A program made the translations under genes and the position numbers. A stretch of DNA of 64,000 bases, taken from positions 1 to 64,000 of the forward strand of contig JAFUAF010000028.1 in NCBI GenBank assembly GCA_017460805.1, in the 5' to 3' direction. This stretch comes from Bacillota bacterium. Lineage in GTDB: Bacteria > Bacillota > Clostridia > Lachnospirales > CAG-274. A model generated the notes under the pieces. It had not been told where the DNA came from. It saw nothing but the letters and a program-made list of their open reading frames with translations, and did not search any database. Of the stretch, positions 36,829 to 46,300 are shown in pieces (the first letter of the stretch is position 1; every line of letters starts with the position of its first letter).

Positions 36829-38313
36829 ATGGAAAAACTTAAATTCAGACCTGCTTTTGAAGAGGTGTCACAGCTTGCACAAAGCGGAAAATACGGAACT
36901 ATCCCCGTAAGCTGTGTTATCGAAAATGACGGCATAACACCCGTAAATGTTATGCAGAAGATGAAAAAAATATCCGACCATTGTTATATGCTTGAAAGCT
37001 TCGAGGACAGCAAGGAGTGGGGCAGATACAGCTTTCTGGGCTGTCAGCCGCTTATGGAGATAACATGTCTTAACAATGTGACGACTGTAAAGACCAAACT
37101 TACAAAGCAGGAGATACAGGGCGACCCGAAAGAATATGTAAGGCAGATAGTAAACGACAACAAAAGCCCTGTGCTTGACTATCTTCCGCCGTTTACAGGA
37201 GGCCTTGTGGGATATTTTTCCTATGATTATATAAAGTACGCAGAGCCTACGCTCGACCTTGATGCAAAGGACAGAGACGGCTTCAAAGATATGGATATGA
37301 TGCTTTTTGACAAGGTCATAGCTTTTGACAACTATAAAAACACGATAACGGTTATAGTAAATCTTGATGCTCACAGCTATAAAACAAGCTATTTTGCGGC
37401 TGTAAAAGAGTGCGAGATGATAGTTGATATGATACTCAACGGCGAAAAGGCAGAGGATGAGCCTTTGAAATTAAAATCGGATTTCAAGCCCTTATTCGAC
37501 AAAGAACGCTACTGCCAAATGGTGGAAAAGGCGAAGAAATACATCTACGAGGGCGATATTTTCCAGGTGGTGCTTTCAAACAGGCTCGAAGCCGAGGTGG
37601 AGGGCAGTCTTTTCGATACTTACAAGATACTTTGCAATAAAAACCCGTCACCATATATGTTCTATTTTTCGGGCTCGGACGGAGAGATAGCGGGTGCAAG
37701 TCCCGAAACGCTTGTCAAGCTTGAAAACGGCGTTCTGCACACTTTCCCGCTTGCGGGCACAAGGCGCAGGGGCAAAACGGACGAGGAGGACAAGGCGCTT
37801 GAAGCCGAACTTTTAAAAGACGAAAAGGAACTTGCCGAGCATAATATGCTTGTCGATCTCGGCAGGAATGATATAGGCAAGATAAGCAAATTCGGCACGG
37901 TACAGGTTGAAAAATATATGCAGATACAGCGTTTTTCACACGTAATGCACATTGGTTCGACGGTACGCGGCGAGATAAGGGAGGACAAGGACACCATTGA
38001 TGCGGTGGACGCGATACTTCCCGCAGGAACGCTTTCGGGCGCACCGAAAATCAGAGCCTGCGAGATTATAAACGAACTGGAAGACAACAAGCGCGGCATT
38101 TACGGCGGTGCGATAGGCTATATCTCCTTTGCGGGCAACCTTGATACCTGCATTGCGATAAGGCTTGCTTTCAGCAAAAACGGCAAAGTATTCATCCGCT
38201 CGGGTGCGGGCATAGTTGCCGACAGCGTACCCGAAAACGAGTATAACGAGTGCCTGCAAAAGGCAGCCGCAGTTGTAAATGCGGTAAAGGCGGCGGGAGG
38301 TGTCAGAGAATGA
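36829..38313 (+). CDS. trpE: Anthranilate synthase component I
   Basis: A 494-residue chorismate-using enzyme that makes anthranilate with TrpG. C-terminal motifs are intact: NPSPYMFYFSG, GASPETLVKLENG, FPLAGTRRRGKTDEED, ELLKDEKELAEHNMLVDLGR, and the GAPKIRACEII region. The N-terminal regulatory part has LLES-like LESFEDSKEWGRYSFLG. Start chosen with RBS aaaggag. It overlaps trpG by ATGA. Confidence 0.96.
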   Translation: MEKLKFRPAFEEVSQLAQSGKYGTIPVSCVIENDGITPVNVMQKMKKISDHCYMLESFEDSKEWGRYSFLGCQPLMEITCLNNVTTVKTKLTKQEIQGDPKEYVRQIVNDNKSPVLDYLPPFTGGLVGYFSYDYIKYAEPTLDLDAKDRDGFKDMDMMLFDKVIAFDNYKNTITVIVNLDAHSYKTSYFAAVKECEMIVDMILNGEKAEDEPLKLKSDFKPLFDKERYCQMVEKAKKYIYEGDIFQVVLSNRLEAEVEGSLFDTYKILCNKNPSPYMFYFSGSDGEIAGASPETLVKLENGVLHTFPLAGTRRRGKTDEEDKALEAELLKDEKELAEHNMLVDLGRNDIGKISKFGTVQVEKYMQIQRFSHVMHIGSTVRGEIREDKDTIDAVDAILPAGTLSGAPKIRACEIINELEDNKRGIYGGAIGYISFAGNLDTCIAIRLAFSKNGKVFIRSGAGIVADSVPENEYNECLQKAAAVVNAVKAAGGVRE

Positions 38314-38873
38314 TACTTTTGATAGATAATTACGACAGTTTTTCATATAACGTATTTCAGATGGTCGGCGGCATCACGGACGAGCTTAAAGTAATAAGAA
38401 ACGACGAGATGAGCGTTGACGAGATAAAAAAGCTTGCTCCCAAAGCGGTGATAATCTCACCGGGACCCGGCAGACCCGAAAATGCGGGTATCTGCGAACA
38501 GGCGGTAAAGGAGCTTGATATACCTATACTGGGCATTTGCCTTGGGCATCAGGCTATATGCGAGGCGTTCGGCGGCAGGATAACCTACGCAAAACAGCTG
38601 ATGCACGGCAAACAGTCCGTTGCCGATATAGATACGGACAGCGTTTTATTCACGGGAATGGATAAAAAGATAACTGTCGCAAGGTATCACAGCCTTTGCG
38701 CCGACAGGGACAGCTTGCCCGACTGCTTCAAAGTGACTGCGGAAACGGCGGACGGCGAGATAATGGCGGTGGAGCACAGGGAAAAGCCGATATACGGTTT
38801 GCAGTTCCACCCCGAATCCGTACTGACCCCCGACGGCGCAAAGATACTGGAAAATTTTATAAAGAGTTTGTAA
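38310..38873 (+). CDS. trpG: Anthranilate synthase component II (glutamine amidotransferase)
   Basis: A 187-residue class I amidotransferase supplying ammonia to TrpE. Nucleophile Cys in ILGICLGHQAICEAFGG; catalytic His and Glu in YGLQFHPESVLTPDG. It is a stand-alone TrpG, not fused to TrpD. ATGA overlap with trpE. Confidence 0.96.
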   Translation: MILLIDNYDSFSYNVFQMVGGITDELKVIRNDEMSVDEIKKLAPKAVIISPGPGRPENAGICEQAVKELDIPILGICLGHQAICEAFGGRITYAKQLMHGKQSVADIDTDSVLFTGMDKKITVARYHSLCADRDSLPDCFKVTAETADGEIMAVEHREKPIYGLQFHPESVLTPDGAKILENFIKSL

Positions 38874-38944
38874 TGAATTTGAGAAAAGGCCCTATTACTG
38901 TGGAGAGTAAAAAGGCGAGAGGTGATATTTATGATTTTGAATGA
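38873..38944 (+). other. 23-codon ORF where trpD is expected
   Basis: Starts by a TAATG overlap with the trpG stop and ends inside the trpC start region (MNLRKGPITVESKKARGDIY...). It fills the only gap in the operon, the usual place of trpD. It could be a coupling ORF or a deletion scar; I see no convincing TrpD sequence in it. Confidence 0.3.
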
Positions 38945-39719
38945 GATCGCGGAAAAAACAAAGGAACGTGTGGCGGAAGAAAAACTTCGTCTGCCGCTTT
39001 CAACTGTACGCCGAGAGGCGGAAAGCATGGATAAAAACACGGGTTTCCCGTTTGAAAAGGCGCTTGCCGCGGACGGACTCAGCTTTATCTGTGAGGTCAA
39101 AAAGGCTTCCCCCTCAAAGGGACTTATAGCAGAGGATTTTGATTTTGTGAATATTGCCAAGGACTACGAAAAGGCAGGCGCTGCCGCGATATCCTGCCTG
39201 ACGGAGCCCTATTGGTTCAGGGGTGCGGACGAGTATCTGACAGAGATAACAAAAAATGTGTCAATACCCGTGCTGCGCAAGGATTTTACGGTTGACGAGT
39301 ATATGATATACCGTGCAAAGACCATAGGTGCAAGTGCGGTTTTGCTTATCTGTGCTATTTTAAGCCAAAATCAGCTTAACGAGTATTATGATATAGCCAA
39401 AAGTCTCGGGCTGTCGGTGCTTGTGGAGGCACATGACGAAAAAGAGATAGATATGGCGCTTGATTGCGGTGCAGGAATAATAGGCGTAAACAACCGCAAT
39501 TTAAAGGATTTTACGGTCGATATAAATAATTCGATAAATCTAAGAAAACTTGTGCCGCCCGAAGTTTTATATGTTTCGGAAAGCGGCATGAAAACAAATG
39601 AGGATATAGCAAGGCTTTATCATAACGGCGTAAATGCCGTACTTATCGGCGAAACGCTTATGCGAAGCAATGATAAAAAGGCAATGCTTGATGAATTATC
39701 AAAAGGATGTAAAAAATGA
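38931..39719 (+). CDS. trpC: Indole-3-glycerol-phosphate synthase
   Basis: A 262-residue TIM-barrel enzyme. Motifs: FICEVKKASPSKGLI (catalytic Lys), ISCLTEPYWFRG, VLRKDFTVDEYMIYRAK, GVNNRNLKDFTVD and ESGMKTNEDIARL. It starts 57 bp after trpG, although the substrate-producing step before it, PR-anthranilate synthesis by TrpD, is not encoded here. RBS gagaggtg. ATGA overlap with trpF. Confidence 0.96.
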   Translation: MILNEIAEKTKERVAEEKLRLPLSTVRREAESMDKNTGFPFEKALAADGLSFICEVKKASPSKGLIAEDFDFVNIAKDYEKAGAAAISCLTEPYWFRGADEYLTEITKNVSIPVLRKDFTVDEYMIYRAKTIGASAVLLICAILSQNQLNEYYDIAKSLGLSVLVEAHDEKEIDMALDCGAGIIGVNNRNLKDFTVDINNSINLRKLVPPEVLYVSESGMKTNEDIARLYHNGVNAVLIGETLMRSNDKKAMLDELSKGCKK

Positions 39720-40321
39720 AGATAAAAATTTGCGGGCTGTTCCGTGACGAGGATATTGACTTTGTAAATGCCGCACGCCCCGATTTTATCGGCTTTGTGT
39801 TTTTTGAAAAAAGCCACCGTTTTGTTTCTTTGAAGCGTGCGGAGCAGCTGAAAAGCAGGCTTGACAAAAATATCCGCTCCGTCGGGGTTTTTGTTGACGA
39901 AAGTATGGACAGTATGGTACAATATTGTCTTAGCGGCGCGGTCGATGTGATACAGCTTCACGGACACGAGGACAACACCTATATCTCGGCTTTGCGTGAA
40001 ATAACGGATAAAGAGATATGGCAGGCGTTCAAGATACGCGGCGAAGAAGATATAAAAAAAGCGAACGACTCTTCTGCGGATATGCTTGTGTTGGACAACG
40101 GCATGGGTACGGGAGAGAGTTTCGACTGGTCGCTTATAAGAAATACAGACAGGCCGTTTTTTCTTGCGGGCGGTATAAATTGCGGGAATATCGGCAATGC
40201 AATAAAATTTGCGCCCTACGGCATTGATGTCAGCAGCGGCGCAGAGACCGACAGGGTAAAAGATAAGACCAAGATAGAATTTATTGTCGGACAATGCCGT
40301 AAAGCAATGTCGGGCGATTAA
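39716..40321 (+). CDS. trpF: Phosphoribosylanthranilate isomerase
   Basis: A 201-residue TIM barrel. KIKICGLFRDEDI holds the catalytic Cys, FIGFVFFEKSHRFVS and VDVIQLHGHEDN follow, and VLDNGMGTGESFDW carries the catalytic Asp. FFLAGGINCGNI and YGIDVSSGAE form the phosphate site. It uses the product of TrpD, so TrpD must exist elsewhere for the pathway to run. Confidence 0.95.
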   Translation: MKIKICGLFRDEDIDFVNAARPDFIGFVFFEKSHRFVSLKRAEQLKSRLDKNIRSVGVFVDESMDSMVQYCLSGAVDVIQLHGHEDNTYISALREITDKEIWQAFKIRGEEDIKKANDSSADMLVLDNGMGTGESFDWSLIRNTDRPFFLAGGINCGNIGNAIKFAPYGIDVSSGAETDRVKDKTKIEFIVGQCRKAMSGD

Positions 40322-40368
40322 AAAAATCAGAGGTAAGCAAAGAGCTTTTTAATAAAGGAGTGTAAAAA

Positions 40369-41553
40369 ATGAGTAAAGGAAGATTTGGCGAATTTGGCGG
40401 ACAGTATATCCCCGAAACGCTTATGAATCAGCTTTATGAGCTTGAAGAGGCTTATAATTTTTATAAAAACGACAAGGATTTTAATGACGAGCTGAACAAG
40501 CTGCTCAACGAGTATGCGGGCAGACCCTCGCTTTTGTACTATGCCGAAAAAATGACAAAAGACCTTGGCGGCCCGAAGATATACATTAAAAGAGAGGATC
40601 TTAACCACACGGGTTCACATAAGATAAACAACGTGCTCGGACAGGCTCTGCTTGCGAAAAAAATGGGCAAGACAAGAGTTATTGCCGAAACGGGTGCGGG
40701 TCAGCACGGTGTTGCAACGGCTACCGCGGCAGCGCTTCTGGGTATGGAATGTGAAGTTTTTATGGGCAAGGAGGACACAGACAGACAGGCACTTAATGTG
40801 TACAGAATGGAACTTCTCGGTGCTAAAGTCCACCCCGTAACAAGCGGCACAATGACACTTAAAGATGCCGTAAACGAAACTATGCGCGAATGGGCGACAC
40901 GCTGTGAGGACACGCATTATGTACTGGGCAGCGTTATGGGTCCGCATCCGTTCCCGACTATCGTGCGTGATTTCCAGAGCGTTATATCAAAAGAAGCGAG
41001 AGAGCAGATACTTGAAAAAGAGGGTAAGCTTCCTGCGGCTGTTATTGCCTGCGTAGGCGGCGGCAGCAATGCAATGGGTATGTTCTATAATTTTATAAAT
41101 GACAAGGACGTTAAGCTGATAGGCTGTGAGGCTGCGGGCAAAGGCGTTGATACCGAACTTCATGCGGCTACCATAGCAAAGGGCAGTCTTGGTATCTTCC
41201 ACGGTATGAAATCCTATTTCTGTCAGGACAAGTATGGTCAGATAGCACCCGTTTATTCTATTTCGGCCGGTCTTGATTATCCCGGCATAGGCCCCGAACA
41301 CGCCTACCTGTATAAAACGGGACGTGCCGAGTATCATCCCATTACGGATGACGAAGCTGTTGCGGCGTTTGAATATATTGCAAGAACAGAGGGCATAATT
41401 GCAGCGATAGAAAGCTCTCATGCAGTTGCTTATGTAATGAAGCACGCAAAGGATTTTTCAAAGGACGACAGCATCATAATTTGTATGTCGGGACGCGGCG
41501 ACAAGGATGTTGCGGCGATAGCACGCTACAAGGGGGTAGAACTCTATGAGTAA
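40369..41553 (+). CDS. trpB: Tryptophan synthase beta subunit
   Basis: A 394-residue PLP enzyme condensing indole and serine. PLP lysine in [14 protein letters not shown]; phosphate loop [28 protein letters not shown] at the N-terminus marks TrpB1. Overlaps trpA by 8 bp. RBS aaaggag. Confidence 0.97.
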   Translation: MSKGRFGEFGGQYIPETLMNQLYELEEAYNFYKNDKDFNDELNKLLNEYAGRPSLLYYAEKMTKDLGGPKIYIKREDLNHTGSHKINNVLGQALLAKKMGKTRVIAETGAGQHGVATATAAALLGMECEVFMGKEDTDRQALNVYRMELLGAKVHPVTSGTMTLKDAVNETMREWATRCEDTHYVLGSVMGPHPFPTIVRDFQSVISKEAREQILEKEGKLPAAVIACVGGGSNAMGMFYNFINDKDVKLIGCEAAGKGVDTELHAATIAKGSLGIFHGMKSYFCQDKYGQIAPVYSISAGLDYPGIGPEHAYLYKTGRAEYHPITDDEAVAAFEYIARTEGIIAAIESSHAVAYVMKHAKDFSKDDSIIICMSGRGDKDVAAIARYKGVELYE

Positions 41554-42325
41554 TATATTTAAGGATAGAATTTTTAAAGAAAAGGCTTTTATACCTTTTC
41601 TGACGGCGGGCGACCCGACGGCGGAAACAACGGTAAACTGCATACTTGCCATGGAGCGTGCGGGTGCGGATCTGATAGAGATTGGCATACCTTTCTCCGA
41701 TCCTACGGCAGAGGGTGTTGTTATCCAGGATGCAAATATCCGCTCGCTTTCAAACGGCATGACAACGGACGGCGTTTTTGAAATAGTTGAAAAAGTAAGG
41801 GAAAAGTCGGATGTTCCGCTTGCGTTTATGACCTATATCAACCCCGTTTTCCATTACGGATATGACAAGTTTTTTGAAAAGTGTCAAAAACTGGGCGTTT
41901 GTGCAATAATTATCCCCGACCTGCCTTTTGAGGAAAAGGACGAGGTCGTTGATGTTGCGGAAAAATACGGCGTTGAGGTCATCTTCCTTATCGCGCCTAC
42001 TTCACACGAGAGAATAAAGAGAATAGCCAAGGAAGCCCGCGGTTTTATCTATATTGTTTCGTCAATGGGCGTTACGGGCGTGAGAAGCAGTATCAATACC
42101 GACCTTGACGAGATAGTTTCCGCTATTCGCGCCGAGACCGATACCCCATGCGCCATAGGCTTCGGCATCAGCACACCCGAACAGGCTAAGAAAATGGCAC
42201 ATATCTCCGACGGTGCCATCGTCGGCAGCGCTATCGTAAAAATAATTGCCGAATACGGCGAAAATGCACCCGATAAGGTGTATGAATATGTTAAAAGTAT
42301 GAAAGATGCGGTTAGGGAAAGCTGA
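41546..42325 (+). CDS. trpA: Tryptophan synthase alpha subunit
   Basis: A 259-residue TIM barrel cleaving indole-3-glycerol phosphate. Catalytic Glu in [20 protein letters not shown] with the second catalytic Asp in the segment just after; [12 protein letters not shown] and [13 protein letters not shown] form the phosphate site. Last gene of the operon. Confidence 0.97.
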   Translation: MSNIFKDRIFKEKAFIPFLTAGDPTAETTVNCILAMERAGADLIEIGIPFSDPTAEGVVIQDANIRSLSNGMTTDGVFEIVEKVREKSDVPLAFMTYINPVFHYGYDKFFEKCQKLGVCAIIIPDLPFEEKDEVVDVAEKYGVEVIFLIAPTSHERIKRIAKEARGFIYIVSSMGVTGVRSSINTDLDEIVSAIRAETDTPCAIGFGISTPEQAKKMAHISDGAIVGSAIVKIIAEYGENAPDKVYEYVKSMKDAVRES

Positions 42326-42365
42326 AATTTGTTTTAATTCCCATAACTTTTTATTTGTACAGGAG

Positions 42366-42424
42366 GAGACAGGGGGACGGTTCTACTGTCCCGTAGGGGA
42401 CAGATAGAACCGTCCCCCTGTCTC
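42366..42424. repeat. REP-like palindrome (ggggacggttct type)
   Basis: A 59-bp perfect long hairpin: outer arms gagacagggggacggttct / agaaccgtccccctgtctc (19 bp) and inner arms ctgtccc / ggggacag. This sequence type is a common dispersed repeat in Firmicutes, often linked to RAYT (Y1 transposase) genes. It follows trpA and has no T tract, so it is not a typical terminator. Confidence 0.8.
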
Positions 42425-42525
42425 TATCAATAACACCCATACATATTCCGATAAATAGTTACTTCTAATAAATAGCGGTGCGTAAGCGAATAGATTTTAA
42501 AGACAGTCTGAACGGAGGTTTGTTT

Positions 42526-42936
42526 ATGGTTAAAAACATAGTAAAAGACGTATTTTTCCTGTCACAGAAGTCCGTACCCGCGACTAAGGCGGATATGGGA
42601 ACGGCGAGAGATCTTTCGGACACTTTGGCGGCCAATGCGGACAGATGTGTCGGTATGGCGGCGAACATGATAGGTGTGAACAAAAACATAATAATAGTAA
42701 ACATCGGGTTTATGAATATGATAATGTTCAACCCCGTTATTACAAAAAAGAGCGGCGAATACAAAACCGAAGAGGGCTGTTTATCACTTATAGGAGTGCG
42801 CCCTGCCGTAAGGTACGAAAAAATAACGGTAGAATTTTATGATATGTCGTGGAACAGGCAGGTGAGGGAGTACACGGGCTGGACGGCACAGATAATCCAA
42901 CATGAGATAGACCACTTGTCGGGCATACTGATATAA
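42526..42936 (+). CDS. Peptide deformylase-like protein (Asn variant)
   Basis: A 136-residue metallohydrolase of the deformylase fold. Motif 2 is EEGCLSL and motif 3 is QHEIDHLSG, both intact with the metal Cys and two His. Motif 1 reads CVGMAANMIG, where classical enzymes have GxGxAAxQ: the Gln that stabilises the transition state is Asn. This variant is seen in a clostridial side family and may not be the housekeeping Def. Start at 42526 with RBS acggaggt. Confidence 0.8.
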   Translation: MVKNIVKDVFFLSQKSVPATKADMGTARDLSDTLAANADRCVGMAANMIGVNKNIIIVNIGFMNMIMFNPVITKKSGEYKTEEGCLSLIGVRPAVRYEKITVEFYDMSWNRQVREYTGWTAQIIQHEIDHLSGILI

Positions 42937-43328
42937 CATAAAAACTATAGGGAAAAATTTTTCAAAATTTGGTTTTAACACTATCTTACGTAACTATTTT
43001 ACCTTACTTTTCGTTAAATAAATGTCAAATATACAAAATAAAAAAGGCGGTATGCAGGAGATACAAAACTTCTGTATACCGCTTTTTATGCTGTGTTCAC
43101 AGTTAATTCACACTTTGTTCAAAAGTAAAAGTATACAAAAACCAAAATTTAAAATCGTGAATTGATTTTTTTGAAATCGGTTGACCCTAACACAATGTTA
43201 TACTAAAATAAAACTATGGGAAAATTAAAGGATGATTAAAAAAGGGTAAACGGATAATCAAAGGATCAAGGATGCGGAACTTTTGTTTCTAAAGGTGAAT
43301 AGGGACACATTAAGAAAGGGGTTTCAAA
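42937..43328 (+). other. Intergenic region upstream of the xylanase gene
   Basis: Contains a terminator-like hairpin (43043-43088, stem gcggtat...tataccgc with a T run) and a promoter TTGACC (43181-43186) / TAAAAT (43204-43209), spacer 17, leaving a leader of about 120 nt. No gene is seen. Confidence 0.65.
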
Positions 43329-46300
43329 ATGAAATTTAAAAGATTTGCGGCTTTTGTTACGGCTGCGATGTGCTTTGGCGGTACTTTCTCGGGTATAGGA
43401 ATGAGCAATGTATTTGCTGCGGTATCAAATGACTTTGAGTACAGCTATGAGGGTTGGTGCGCAAACGGAAGTGCGGTTTTGGCAATGGATGCACAGGGCG
43501 CGGACGGCTCGAATGCAATGGTGGTAACTAACAGAATAAGCGGAAAAGACGGCGCTGTTTCGGAAAAAGGTTTCTATCTTGACGGCGGCGTAAAATACAA
43601 CTACAGCGTAAAGGTAAAAAGTGTACAGGACGATACTTTCTATCTTACACTTCGCTGGTATGACGAAAAAACAGGCGAATATTCAAGCAAGGTAATTGCG
43701 GAAAAAACGGTAAAAGCAGGCGAATGGTCGGAGCTTTCGGCTAAGTACAAAACACCCGATGGCACTATCAATCAGACACTTTTTATCACATCCGACAATG
43801 CGGGCGATTTTGCTTTTGATGATGTACAGATAACATACCGCGATGACGGAACAACCGTTTATGCGGCTGACAAGGGTCTTAAAGATGCGTTTGCAAGATA
43901 CTTCAAAGTAGGTACGGCAGTACCCGCAAGCCTTATGTCAAACAGCAAGGCAACGGCTATCATTTTAAAGGATTTCAACTCCGTTACCTGTGAAAACGAG
44001 TTAAAGCCCGATGCCACACTTGCACAGTGGAAGTGCAGCGGTGACAATGTTGGCGTTCAGATAGGCAGCGGCGCAGCGGCTATCATGGACTTCTGCCAGA
44101 AGAACAATATCGGTATGCGCGGTCATACAATGGTATGGTACAGCCAGACACCGCAGTGGTTCTTCAAAGAGGGCTACAACGCAAATAATAACTGGGTCTC
44201 CAAGTCCACTATGGACAAGAGAATGGAAAGCTACATTAAAAATATGTTCTCCACTATCAAATCCCAGTATCCGAATCTTAACTTATACTGCTACGACATC
44301 TGCAACGAGTGTATAAGCGACGACTCCAACAGAACAAAATACAACGGCGGCTCCAGAGTGCCGGGCTTCGGCAACGGTCAGTCCCCGTGGGTAAAGGTAT
44401 ACGGCGACAACAGTTTTGTTGAAAAGGCTTATACTTATGCAAGAAAGTATGCTCCTAAAGGCTGCAAGCTTTTCTATAACGACTACAACGAATATTGGGA
44501 TCACAAGCGTGATTCTATCTACAATATGTGCAAGTCGCTTTACAGCAAGGGTCTCCTTGACGGTATCGGTATGCAGTCTCATATCGCAGCCGACGGCGCT
44601 AATGGCTTTACGGGCATAAACAATTATACCAAGGCTTTGCAGATGTATGCGGGCATTGGCTGTGAAGTTCATATTTCCGAGCTTGATATCGACATAAAAA
44701 CTTCAAGCGGCAACTACAGCGACTACGATCAGGCACAGAAATACAAGGCTATCTTCCAGGCTGCCATGAATGTAAACAACAGCGGCTCAAAGGGCAAAGT
44801 AACGGCTGTTTGTGTATGGGGTATCGACGATGCTCATTCATGGGTAAACATGAATAACGATGCGGGAAGCAATCCTCTTCTTTACAATTCAAGCTTCCAG
44901 CCCAAGACCGCTTACAACACACTTATGGGCATGGTTCCCTCATCTCAGTGGGGCGGCAGCTCATCAAGCGGTTCAAATAACAGCGGTTCAAATAATTCGG
45001 GATCTTCAAGCAGCGCCGCACAGCCGAACAGCTATGGCTGGTATTTTGACAGCACATTTGAAAGCGGCACGGACGGCTGGCAGGGCAGAGGTGCGGCAAG
45101 CCTGACTTCAAGTTCAAGCGAACACTATGTAGGCAGCAAGTCCCTTTATGTATCGGGCAGAACAGCTACATGGAACGGCGCACAGAAGTCTCTTGACACG
45201 GCAACTTATGTACCCGGCAAGGCTTACAGCTTCAGCACAAATGTAAAATATACAGGCGGCAGTTCAAGCGAGCCTTTCTATCTTAAATTACAGTACGATG
45301 CAAACGGCAAGACGAATTATGCGACTGTTGCCGAAGCGACCGTACAAAAGGGAAGCTGGACACAGCTTGCAAACAAAAACTTTACTATACCGTCGGGCGC
45401 AGGCAATATGTATCTCTATGTTGAAACGGGCAGCACAAACTGTGACTACTACATGGACGAAACTATCGTTGCCGTAGCAAATACAAGCATAACGGGCGCA
45501 GGCGGTTCAAGCAGCAGCTCAAATTCGGGCAGCAGCTCAAACAACAATAACAACAATAACAACAATAACAATAATAACAATAATAACAGCAATACAAATA
45601 ACAACACAAACAATAACACAAATACGGGCAATACAACTACGGGTACAAAGGTTTCCAAGAGCTGGAATTTCTCCGATACGCAGTTCAACGGTCTTCGCAC
45701 GATAACGGACTCCGTAACTATCGACGGCATCAAAATTCTTGCAAACAGCAGCAAGCCTGTTTCCGTACCGTCAAATCCCGCAACACTTAACGGTACTACA
45801 TATCAGTACTGCCTTGCACTCGGCGGCGGCGGTTCAACTTCTTACCGTTCGGTTGCTATCCCCGTAAGCGGTTCTACAGTACTTAAAGTTACTGCAAGAT
45901 CAACGGGTTCGGAAACAAGAACACTTGCAATAGTAAACGACAGCGCACAGCAGGTAGGCGCAATAAATGTGACAAATGCGCTTGCAACGGGCGAGGTTAC
46001 TATCAACGGCAACGGTACTGTATACCTGTATTCCACAAAGAGCGGCATCAATATCTACAAATTGCAGATAGATACCACAGGCAGCGTACCCGGCGGCAGC
46101 GGCAACACAAACACAAACAACAACAGTAATACAAATAACAACAGCAACACAAATACCAATACCAATACAAACACAAATACAAATACAAATACCAACACCA
46201 ACACAAGCGGTGAGGTAAATCAGTATGGCTGGTATTTTGACAACACATTTGAAGCAGGCAAGGAAAACTGGACGGGCAGAGGCGATGCAGCCATTTCCAC

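Noticed and set aside
38874..38930. A trpD gene fragment
   Set aside because: The short frame there shows no recognisable TrpD motif, so it is listed only as a small ORF.
45537..46205. CRISPR-like array or microsatellite locus
   Set aside because: The repeats are in frame and encode Asn/Thr linkers of the xylanase. No repeat-spacer regularity exists, and no cas genes are present.
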